From: Cinclus cinclus
Lineage: Eukaryota > Chordata > Aves > Passeriformes > Cinclidae
Direction: 5' to 3'
NCBI RefSeq assembly: GCF_963662255.1
Contig: NW_026912147.1
Coordinates: forward strand, 124,001-188,000
Length of the DNA stretch: 64,000 bases
Shown: positions 1 to 8,274 of the stretch, piece after piece
How the letters are laid out: each line of letters begins with the position of its first letter
Position numbering within the stretch: position 1 is the first letter of the stretch
Notes under the pieces: model-generated
Database searches by the model: none
Seen by the model: only the letters and a program-made list of their open reading frames with translations
Told to the model about the DNA's origin: nothing
Made by a program: the position numbers and the translations under genes

Positions 1-43
1 TTAAGTCGTTCCATGCTCAAGGCATTCATCGGAGCAACACCAT

Positions 44-60
44 GGGGGAAAAGAGGGGGG
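44..60 (+). other. Paired G-run, one per unit
   Basis: Five Gs (44-48) and six Gs (55-60) are separated by AAAAGA. Two runs cannot alone make a stable three-layer quadruplex, but they could make a two-layer one or pair between units. Run lengths are the same in the copies I read, which is unusual for homopolymers in long-read assemblies. Confidence 0.6.
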
Positions 61-200
61 AATATTGCAGGACAAATTTCTATGCTGGAACATGATTGTC
101 TGCGAGACAGCTCTCCGCAGCGCTAGTATTTGGCCAGGCTGAAATCAGCGCCACGGGAAGCCAATCTGACAAGCGGAGTGCAACGAGCGCGGCGATATGG

Positions 201-219
201 GGCCACTTGGCAGGTGGCC
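201..219. repeat. Short hairpin GGCCAC-TTGGCAG-GTGGCC, one per unit
   Basis: Six perfect pairs and a 7-nt loop, unchanged in all copies although the flanking 150-280 region is among the most variable of the unit. Confidence 0.6.
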
Positions 220-400
220 GAAGAAAGACGGCTGCCCCGCGAATGGGGTGCCAGAAGGCAAGTTTCAGCAGGGCGTTCCGGGCGAGCTTAATGTGTAGCC
301 GCAGTTGTTCTAGGCGAGATTGTAGCCGAGAAGCTTTCCGTCTCCATTCACGAGACAAGAAAAGCAGAACGCAATGGTCTAGAGGGTTGAGAAGAAAAGT

Positions 401-456
401 GCTCGTAGCGAGCTCGTTGCGGCAGAAGCGAAAGCCAGGAGCAGCGTGCTCGCTGC
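401..456. repeat. Two adjacent short hairpins, one pair per unit
   Basis: GCTCG-TAG-CGAGC (401-413) and GCAGCG-TGCT-CGCTGC (441-456) are perfect inverted repeats. Both lie in the most conserved stretch of the unit, about 340-488, where I saw no substitution. Confidence 0.55.
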
Positions 457-528
457 GAGAAGTAGACGGCGCTTCGCCTCCTTGGGAAGGAAATCGCGTC
501 TGGGCACGAACGGCAGCCAGCGAAGCTT

Positions 529-548
529 CAGAACAGCAGGCTGTTCTG
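529..548. repeat. 20-bp near-perfect palindrome, one per unit
   Basis: CAGAACAGC and GCTGTTCTG are exact reverse complements separated by AG. The same 20 bases appear at +1,379 in each unit, for example 1908-1927, with no substitution seen. A two-fold symmetric site of this length could bind a dimeric protein or form a cruciform. It also nests with CAGGCT/AGCCTG (537-542 with 560-565). Role unknown. Confidence 0.75.
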
Positions 549-767
549 CTCAGCGTACGAGCCTGAAGTGAGTGGCAAGGGCTAAGGGGTCAGTCCCAAG
601 GCATCTAGCCTTCCTGCTAGCAATGCCACTTCTACCCTGCTGTGGAAAACATTGTCCTTTGCCCTTCTGCTCCGAGAGGCAGAGAGCACCTCGGCAGACG
701 CAGTGCAGAGGGAAAGGACACAGTATCCGAGGGAGCGTGACGCCACTTAGGCGGGCAAAGCAGAAAG

Positions 768-781
768 GTGCCGCCCGGCAC
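768..781. repeat. Short palindrome GTGCCG-CC-CGGCAC, one per unit
   Basis: Six perfect pairs with a 2-bp centre. No substitution seen in the copies read. Like the 529-548 palindrome it is compact enough to be a dimer-binding site rather than a hairpin. Confidence 0.6.
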
Positions 782-977
782 TGGCTTTGACTCCCTGAGC
801 TTCCTTGCTAGGACAGCAGCTGCCGAAAGCTGGCAACTAGGCTGTCAGAGTGCAGAATGTAGGCGGTCTGGCACGCCTGCTTGCCGAAAGCCAGGATCAG
901 CGAGACAGCGTGCTAGGCTCTGTTTCACAGCACCTTGGAGAACACGCCCTTGAAGAATGCCGTCTCTGTTCCGCAAA

Positions 978-1029
978 AGCTCTGCCACAGTGAAGCTGGA
1001 AGAAGCAGCCTGTGGCCACGGGCAGAGCT
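978..1029 (+). repeat. 52-nt stem-loop with 9-bp terminal stem, one per unit
   Basis: AGCTCTGCC (978-986) pairs perfectly with GGCAGAGCT (1021-1029). Inside, ACAG (987-990) can pair with CTGT (1010-1013), leaving a 19-nt loop and a 7-nt bulge (GGCCACG). The variable site 996 lies in the loop; the private 1016A of unit 7 lies in the bulge, so the stem stays intact in all copies I read. It could be a structured RNA element if transcribed. It matches no RNA family I recognise. Confidence 0.6.
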
Positions 1030-1113
1030 GGTCAACAGCTGCGCCTAACTTTCCCAAGCTGCGAGAGCATTCTCAGCCGAGTTCTGCTTTGACAGAGCTA
1101 TTGCTGAACTTTT

Positions 1114-1130
1114 GCAGCCCCGGAGGCTGC
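1114..1130. repeat. Short hairpin GCAGCC-CCGGA-GGCTGC, one per unit
   Basis: A perfect 6-bp stem with a 5-nt loop. The common variant 1118T changes one C-G pair to a T-G pair that would remain a wobble pair in plus-strand RNA. The rare 1120G change is in the loop. Confidence 0.6.
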
Positions 1131-1236
1131 TGAAACCAAGGCTGTGTTCTGCCTCTTCATTCTTGCCTTCCTGTGCTCCAGCGAGAAGTGAAGCTCTGGC
1201 ACGGCATTCAGCTTTGCCGCCTCTCTGCACGGAAAG

Positions 1237-1254
1237 CACTAGACCGAACTAGTG
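1237..1254. repeat. Short hairpin CACTAG-ACCGAA-CTAGTG, one per unit
   Basis: A perfect 6-bp stem around a 6-nt loop. In the unit-2 subtype, 1238G turns an A-T pair into a G-T wobble. Confidence 0.6.
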
Positions 1255-1335
1255 TGCTTCGTGCATGCTCTCTCCTCGCTTTTATGGTCACTGCTCTGCT
1301 TTTTGCTTGGCAGCGTTCCAAGGGTCCACGGCATA

Positions 1336-1354
1336 CCTCTTGCACAGCGAGAGG
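1336..1354. repeat. Short hairpin CCTCTTG-CACAG-CGAGAGG, one per unit
   Basis: Seven pairs, one a T-G wobble, around a 5-nt loop. The variable site 1345 (C or G) is the central loop base, so the stem is unchanged in all units. Confidence 0.6.
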
Positions 1355-1379
1355 TGGCCGGCGAGGAATACTTGCTGGC

Positions 1380-2758
1380 TTAAGTCGTTCCATGCTCAAG
1401 GCATTCATCGGAGCAACACCATGGGGGAAAAGAGGGGGGAACATTGCAGGACAAATTTCTATGCTGGAACATGATTGTCTGCGAGACAGCTCTCCGCAGC
1501 GCTAGTATTTGGCCAGGCTGAAATCAGCGCCAATGGAAGCCAATCTGACAAGCGGAGTACAACGAGCGCGGCGATATGGGGCCACTTGGCAGGTGGCCGA
1601 AGAAAGACGGCCGCCCCGCGAATGTGGTGCCAGAAGGCAAGTTTCAGCAGGGCGTTGCGGGCGAGCTTAATGTGTAGCCGCAGTTGTTCTAGGCGAGATT
1701 GTAGCCGAGAAGCTTTCCGTCTCCATTCACGAGACAAGAAAAGCAGAACGCAATGGTCTAGAGGGTTGAGAAGAAAAGTGCTCGTAGCGAGCTCGTTGCG
1801 GCAGAAGCGAAAGCCAGGAGCAGCGTGCTCGCTGCGAGAAGTAGACGGCGCTTCGCCTCCTTGGGAAGGAAATCGCGTCTGGGCACGAACGGCAGCCAGC
1901 GAAGCTTCAGAACAGCAGGCTGTTCTGCTCAGCGTACGAGCCTGAAGTGAGTGGCAAGGGCTAAGGGGTCAGTTCCAAGGCATCTAGCTTTCCTGCTAGC
2001 AATGCCATTTCTACCCTGCTGTGGAAAACATTGTCCTCTGCCCTTCTCCTCCGAGAGGCAGAGAGCACTTCGGCAGACGCAGTGCAGAGGGAAAGGACAC
2101 ATTATCCGAGGGAGCGTGACGCCGCTTAGGCGGGCAAAGCAGAAAGGTGCCGCCCGGCACTGGCTTTGACTCCCTGAGCTTCCTTGCTAGGACAGCAGCT
2201 GCCGAAAGCTGGCAACTAGGCTGCCAGAGTGCAGAATGTCGGCGGTCTGGCACGCCTGCTTGCCGAAAGCCAGGATCAGCGAGACAGCGTGCTAGGCTCT
2301 GTTTCACAGCACCTTGGAGAACACGGCCTTGAAGAATGCCGTCTCTCTTCCGCAAAAGCTCTGCCACAGTGAAGGTGGAAGAAGCAGCCTGTGGCCACGG
2401 GCAGAGCTGGTCAACAGCTGCGCCTAACTTTCCCAAGCTGCGAGAGCATTCTCAGCCGAGTTCTGCTTTGACAGAGCTATTGCTGAACTTTTGCAGCCCC
2501 GGAGGCTGCTGAAACCAAGGCTGTGTTCTGCCTCTTCATTCTTGCCTTCCTGTGCTCCAGCGAGAAGTGAAGCTCTGGCACGGCATTCAGCTTTGCCGCC
2601 TCTCTTCACGGAAAGCGCTAGACCGAACTAGTGTGCTTCGTGCATGCTCTCTCCTCGCTTTTATGGTCACTGCTCTGCTTTTTGCTTGGCAGCGTTCCAA
2701 GGGTCCACGGCATACCTCTTGCACAGCGAGAGGTGGCCGGCGAGGAATACTTGCTGGC
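1380..2758 (+). repeat. Array unit 2 (subtype with 669C/968C/1227T/1238G)
   Basis: States: 63C, 154-155 AT, 178G, 180A, 246T, 278G, 495C, 629T, 669C, 690T, 723T, 845C, 861C, 947G, 968C, 996G, 1101T, 1118C, 1227T, 1238G, 1345C. The 968C, 1227T and 1238G states occur only here and in units 6, 9 and 16, which agree at every site I checked. Confidence 0.97.
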
Positions 2759-4137
2759 TTAAGTCGTTCCATGCTCAAGGCATTCATCGGAGCAACACCA
2801 TGGGGGAAAAGAGGGGGGAACATTGCAGGACAAATTTCTATGCTGGAACATGATTGTCTGCGAGACAGCTCTCCGCAGCGCTAGTATTTGGCCAGGCTGA
2901 AATCAGCGCCAATGGAAGCCAATCTGACAAGCGGAGTACAACGAGCGCGGCGATATGGGGCCACTTGGCAGGTGGCCGAAGAAAGACGGCCGCCCCGCGA
3001 ATGTGGTGCCAGAAGGCAAGTTTCAGCAGGGCGTTGCGGGCGAGCTTAATGTGTAGCCGCAGTTGTTCTAGGCGAGATTGTAGCCGAGAAGCTTTCCGTC
3101 TCCATTCACGAGACAAGAAAAGCAGAACGCAATGGTCTAGAGGGTTGAGAAGAAAAGTGCTCGTAGCGAGCTCGTTGCGGCAGAAGCGAAAGCCAGGAGC
3201 AGCGTGCTCGCTGCGAGAAGTAGACGGCGCTTCGCCTCCTTGGGAAGGAAATCGCGTCTGGGCACGAACGGCAGCCAGCGAAGCTTCAGAACAGCAGGCT
3301 GTTCTGCTCAGCGTACGAGCCTGAAGTGAGTGGCAAGGGCTAAGGGGTCAGTTCCAAGGCATCTAGCTTTCCTGCTAGCAATGCCATTTCTACCCTGCTG
3401 TGGAAAACATTGTCCTCTGCCCTTCTGCTCCGAGAGGCAGAGAGCACCTCGGCAGACGCAGTGCAGAGGGAAAGGACACAGTATCCGAGGGAGCGTGACG
3501 CCACTTAGGCGGGCAAAGCAGAAAGGTGCCGCCCGGCACTGGCTTTGACTCCCTGAGCTTCCTTGCTAGGACAGCAGCTGCCGAAAGCTGGCAACTAGGC
3601 TGCCAGAGTGCAGAATGTAGGCGGTCTGGCACGCCTGCTTGCCGAAAGCCAGGATCAGCGAGACAGCGTGCTAGGCTCTGTTTCACAGCACCTTGGAGAA
3701 CACGGCCTTGAAGAATGCCGTCTCTGTTCCGCAAAAGCTCTGCCACAGTGAAGGTGGAAGAAGCAGCCTGTGGCCACGGGCAGAGCTGGTCAACAGCTGC
3801 GCCTAACTTTCCCAAGCTGCGAGAGCATTCTCAGCCGAGTTCTGCTTTGACAGAGCTATTGCTGAACTTTTGCAGCCCCGGAGGCTGCTGAAACCAAGGC
3901 TGTGTTCTGCCTCTTCATTCTTGCCTTCCTGTGCTCCAGCGAGAAGTGAAGCTCTGGCACGGCATTCAGCTTTGCCGCCTCTCTGCACGGAAAGCACTAG
4001 ACCGAACTAGTGTGCTTCGTGCATGCTCTCTCCTCGCTTTTATGGTCACTGCTCTGCTTTTTGCTTGGCAGCGTTCCAAGGGTCCACGGCATACCTCTTG
4101 CACAGCGAGAGGTGGCCGGCGAGGAATACTTGCTGGC
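2759..4137 (+). repeat. Array unit 3
   Basis: States: 154-155 AT, 178G, 180A, 246T, 278G, 495C, 690C, 723G, 845C, 861A, 947G, 996G, 1101T, 1118C, 1345C. Same states as units 10 and 17. Confidence 0.97.
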
Positions 4138-5516
4138 TTAAGTCGTTCCATGCTCAAGGCATTCATCGGAGCAACACCATGGGGGAAAAGAGGGGGGAAC
4201 ATTGCAGGACAAATTTCTATGCTGGAACATGATTGTCTGCGAGACAGCTCTCCGCAGCGCTAGTATTTGGCCAGGCTGAAATCAGCGCCACGGGAAGCCA
4301 ATCTGACAAGCGGAGTGCAACGAGCGCGGCGATATGGGGCCACTTGGCAGGTGGCCGAAGAAAGACGGCTGCCCCGCGAATGTGGTGCCAGAAGGCAAGT
4401 TTCAGCAGGGCGTTGCGGGCGAGCTTAATGTGTAGCCGCAGTTGTTCTAGGCGAGATTGTAGCCGAGAAGCTTTCCGTCTCCATTCACGAGACAAGAAAA
4501 GCAGAACGCAATGGTCTAGAGGGTTGAGAAGAAAAGTGCTCGTAGCGAGCTCGTTGCGGCAGAAGCGAAAGCCAGGAGCAGCGTGCTCGCTGCGAGAAGT
4601 AGACGGCGCTTCGCCTCCTTGGGAAGGCAATGGCGTCTGGGCACGAACGGCAGCCAGCGAAGCTTCAGAACAGCAGGCTGTTCTGCTCAGCGTACGAGCC
4701 TGAAGTGAGTGGCAAGGGCTAAGGGGTCAGTTCCAAGGCATCTAGCTTTCCTGCTAGCAATGCCATTTCTACCCTGCTGTGGAAAACATTGTCCTTTGCC
4801 CTTCTGCTCCGAGAGGCAGAGAGCACTTCGGCAGACGCAGTGCAGAGGGAAAGGACACATTATCCGAGGGAGCGTGACGCCGCTTAGGCGGGCAAAGCAG
4901 AAAGGTGCCGCCCGGCACTGGCTTTGACTCCCTGAGCTTCCTTGCTAGGACAGCAGCTGCCGAAAGCTGGCAACTAGGCTGCCAGAGTGCAGAATGTCGG
5001 CGGTCTGGCACGCCTGCTTGCCGAAAGCCAGGATCAGCGAGACAGCGTGCTAGGCTCTGTTTCACAGCACCCTGGAGAACACGCCCTTGAAGAATGCCGT
5101 CTCTGTTCCGCAAAAGCTCTGCCACAGTGAAGGTGGAAGAAGCAGCCTGTGGCCACGGGCAGAGCTGGTCAACAGCTGCGCCTAACTTTCCCAAGCTGCG
5201 AGAGCATTCTCAGCCGAGTTCTGCTTTGACAGAGCTATTGCTGAACTTTTGCAGCCCCGGAGGCTGCTGAAACCAAGGCTGTGTTCTGCCTCTTCATTCT
5301 TGCCTTCCTGTGCTCCAGCGAGAAGTGAAGCTCTGGCACGGCATTCAGCTTTGCCGCCTCTCTGCACGGAAAGCACTAGACCGAACTAGTGTGCTTCGTG
5401 CATGCTCTCTCCTCGCTTTTATGGTCACTGCTCTGCTTTTTGCTTGGCAGCGTTCCAAGGGTCCACGGCATACCTCTTGCACAGCGAGAGGTGGCCGGCG
5501 AGGAATACTTGCTGGC
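4138..5516 (+). repeat. Array unit 4
   Basis: States: 154-155 CG, 178G, 180G, 246T, 278G, 491C, 495G, 690T, 723T, 845C, 861C, 935C, 947C, 996G, 1101T, 1118C, 1345C. Same as units 11, 18 and 24, and as unit 21 apart from a private change there. Confidence 0.97.
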
Positions 5517-6895
5517 TTAAGTCGTTCCATGCTCAAGGCATTCATCGGAGCAACACCATGGGGGAAAAGAGGGGGGAACATTGCAGGACAAATTTCTATG
5601 CTGGAACATGATTGTCTGCGAGACAGCTCTCCGCAGCGCTAGTATTTGGCCAGGCTGAAATCAGCGCCAATGGAAGCCAATCTGACAAGCGGAGTACAAC
5701 GAGCGCGGCGATATGGGGCCACTTGGCAGGTGGCCGAAGAAAGACGGCCGCCCCGCGAATGTGGTGCCAGAAGGCAAGTTTCAGCAGGGCGTTGCGGGCG
5801 AGCTTAATGTGTAGCCGCAGTTGTTCTAGGCGAGATTGTAGCCGAGAAGCTTTCCGTCTCCATTCACGAGACAAGAAAAGCAGAACGCAATGGTCTAGAG
5901 GGTTGAGAAGAAAAGTGCTCGTAGCGAGCTCGTTGCGGCAGAAGCGAAAGCCAGGAGCAGCGTGCTCGCTGCGAGAAGTAGACGGCGCTTCGCCTCCTTG
6001 GGAAGGAAATCGCGTCTGGGCACGAACGGCAGCCAGCGAAGCTTCAGAACAGCAGGCTGTTCTGCTCAGCGTACGAGCCTGAAGTGAGTGGCAAGGGCTA
6101 AGGGGTCAGTCCCAAGGCATCTAGCCTTCCTGCTAGCAATGCCACTTCTACCCTGCTGTGGAAAACATTGTCCTTTGCCCTTCTGCTCCGAGAGGCAGAG
6201 AGCACCTCGGCAGACGCAGTGCAGAGGGAAAGGACACAGTATCCGAGGGAGCGTGACGCCACTTAGGCGGGCAAAGCAGAAAGGTGCCGCCCGGCACTGG
6301 CTTTGACTCCCTGAGCTTCCTTGCTAGGACAGCAGCTGCCGAAAGCTGGCAACTAGGCTGTCAGAGTGCAGAATGTAGGCGGTCTGGCACGCCTGCTTGC
6401 CGAAAGCCAGGATCAGCGAGACAGCGTGCTAGGCTCTGTTTCACAGCACCTTGGAGAACACGCCCTTGAAGAATGCCGTCTCTGTTCCGCAAAAGCTCTG
6501 CCACAGTGAAGGTGGAAGAAGCAGCCTGTGGCCACGGGCAGAGCTGGTCAACAGCTGCGCCTAACTTTCCCAAGCTGCGAGAGCATTCTCAGCCGAGTTC
6601 TGCTTTGACAGAGCTATTGCTGAACTTTTGCAGCCGCGGAGGCTGCTGAAACCAAGGCTGTGTTCTGCCTCTTCATTCTTGCCTTCCTGTGCTCCAGCGA
6701 GAAGTGAAGCTCTGGCACGGCATTCAGCTTTGCCGCCTCTCTGCACGGAAAGCACTAGACCGAACTAGTGTGCTTCGTGCATGCTCTCTCCTCGCTTTTA
6801 TGGTCACTGCTCTGCTTTTTGCTTGGCAGCGTTCCAAGGGTCCACGGCATACCTCTTGCACAGCGAGAGGTGGCCGGCGAGGAATACTTGCTGGC
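5517..6895 (+). repeat. Array unit 5 (carries 1120G)
   Basis: States: 154-155 AT, 180A, 246T, 278G, 495C, 629C, 690C, 723G, 845T, 861A, 996G, 1101T, 1118C. The change C1120G (creating CCGCGG) is shared only with unit 8, three units away. Confidence 0.97.
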
Positions 6896-8274
6896 TTAAG
6901 TCGTTCCATGCTCAAGGCATTCATCGGAGCAACACCATGGGGGAAAAGAGGGGGGAACATTGCAGGACAAATTTCTATGCTGGAACATGATTGTCTGCGA
7001 GACAGCTCTCCGCAGCGCTAGTATTTGGCCAGGCTGAAATCAGCGCCAATGGAAGCCAATCTGACAAGCGGAGTACAACGAGCGCGGCGATATGGGGCCA
7101 CTTGGCAGGTGGCCGAAGAAAGACGGCCGCCCCGCGAATGTGGTGCCAGAAGGCAAGTTTCAGCAGGGCGTTGCGGGCGAGCTTAATGTGTAGCCGCAGT
7201 TGTTCTAGGCGAGATTGTAGCCGAGAAGCTTTCCGTCTCCATTCACGAGACAAGAAAAGCAGAACGCAATGGTCTAGAGGGTTGAGAAGAAAAGTGCTCG
7301 TAGCGAGCTCGTTGCGGCAGAAGCGAAAGCCAGGAGCAGCGTGCTCGCTGCGAGAAGTAGACGGCGCTTCGCCTCCTTGGGAAGGAAATCGCGTCTGGGC
7401 ACGAACGGCAGCCAGCGAAGCTTCAGAACAGCAGGCTGTTCTGCTCAGCGTACGAGCCTGAAGTGAGTGGCAAGGGCTAAGGGGTCAGTTCCAAGGCATC
7501 TAGCTTTCCTGCTAGCAATGCCATTTCTACCCTGCTGTGGAAAACATTGTCCTCTGCCCTTCTCCTCCGAGAGGCAGAGAGCACTTCGGCAGACGCAGTG
7601 CAGAGGGAAAGGACACATTATCCGAGGGAGCGTGACGCCGCTTAGGCGGGCAAAGCAGAAAGGTGCCGCCCGGCACTGGCTTTGACTCCCTGAGCTTCCT
7701 TGCTAGGACAGCAGCTGCCGAAAGCTGGCAACTAGGCTGCCAGAGTGCAGAATGTCGGCGGTCTGGCACGCCTGCTTGCCGAAAGCCAGGATCAGCGAGA
7801 CAGCGTGCTAGGCTCTGTTTCACAGCACCTTGGAGAACACGGCCTTGAAGAATGCCGTCTCTCTTCCGCAAAAGCTCTGCCACAGTGAAGGTGGAAGAAG
7901 CAGCCTGTGGCCACGGGCAGAGCTGGTCAACAGCTGCGCCTAACTTTCCCAAGCTGCGAGAGCATTCTCAGCCGAGTTCTGCTTTGACAGAGCTATTGCT
8001 GAACTTTTGCAGCCCCGGAGGCTGCTGAAACCAAGGCTGTGTTCTGCCTCTTCATTCTTGCCTTCCTGTGCTCCAGCGAGAAGTGAAGCTCTGGCACGGC
8101 ATTCAGCTTTGCCGCCTCTCTTCACGGAAAGCGCTAGACCGAACTAGTGTGCTTCGTGCATGCTCTCTCCTCGCTTTTATGGTCACTGCTCTGCTTTTTG
8201 CTTGGCAGCGTTCCAAGGGTCCACGGCATACCTCTTGCACAGCGAGAGGTGGCCGGCGAGGAATACTTGCTGGC
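6896..8274 (+). repeat. Array unit 6 (unit-2 subtype)
   Basis: Same states as unit 2, including 669C, 968C, 1227T and 1238G. It follows unit 5 as unit 9 follows unit 8, indicating a duplicated two-unit segment. Confidence 0.97.

Larger units (their letters stand above)
429..902 (+). repeat. Unit-internal 18-nt direct repeat (429-446 and 885-902)
   Basis: CGAAAGCCAGGAGCAGCG at 429-446 and CGAAAGCCAGGATCAGCG at 885-902 differ at one base and lie 456 bp apart. CAGCGTGCT follows in both places, overlapping the first copy (442-450) and a few bases after the second (906-914). This suggests an old internal duplication within the unit. The spacing is close to one third of 1,379, but I did not find a third copy. 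Confidence 0.6.
568..1313 (+). other. Possible intron-like segment, repeated in each unit
   Basis: GTGAGT at 568-573 fits the spliceosomal 5' site, though it is preceded by AA rather than AG. CTCTGCTTTTTGCTTGGCAG ending at 1313 is a strong pyrimidine tract plus AG. CTAAC near 1046 could act as a branch site but is far from the AG. The pair is kept in all units, but so is almost everything else. It is speculation without transcript data. Confidence 0.2.
1..1379 (+). repeat. Array unit 1 (reference unit)
   Basis: Used as the coordinate reference for all unit sites. States: 63T, 154-155 CG, 178G, 180G, 246G, 278C, 495C, 629C, 669G, 690C, 723G, 845T, 861A, 947C, 968G, 996C, 1101T, 1118C, 1227G, 1238A, 1345C. 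It matches unit 15 except at 996. Confidence 0.97.

Noticed and set aside
8..26. GTTCCATGCTCAAGGC as a dinoflagellate spliced-leader relic
   Set aside because: Only the GCTCAAG end agrees with the spliced leader; the central part does not, and no donor site follows at the right place.
96..566. 156-codon open frame in every unit as a protein gene
   Set aside because: No recognisable domain, low-complexity Arg/Ser/Ala-rich composition, overlapped by open frames on the other strand, and replacement changes outnumber silent ones as expected for noncoding DNA.
590..605. GTTCCAAGG (also near 1315) as a tRNA T-arm
   Set aside because: The base after GTTC should be a purine, and there is no matching acceptor or anticodon stem around either copy.
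1370..1380. ATACTTGCTGG as a U1 snRNA 5' end
   Set aside because: It resembles the conserved U1 start over only part of its length, and no Sm site or U1 stem-loops follow.
1173..1505. 110-codon plus-strand frame with a hydrophobic stretch, crossing the unit boundary
   Set aside because: The hydrophobic run comes from translating the pyrimidine-rich tract at 1261-1310. No domain, start context or conservation pattern supports coding.
2064..2088. CENP-B-box-like motif around CTTCGGCAGACGC
   Set aside because: The TTCG and A positions fit, but the required CGGG at the end is absent, and many units have CCTCGG instead of CTTCGG at this place.
2011..2436. 141-codon minus-strand open frame, and related 92-, 137- and 174-codon minus-strand frames
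   Set aside because: Their lengths switch between units through single substitutions that add or remove stops (sites 495, 590, 845), which argues against selected proteins. No family recognised.
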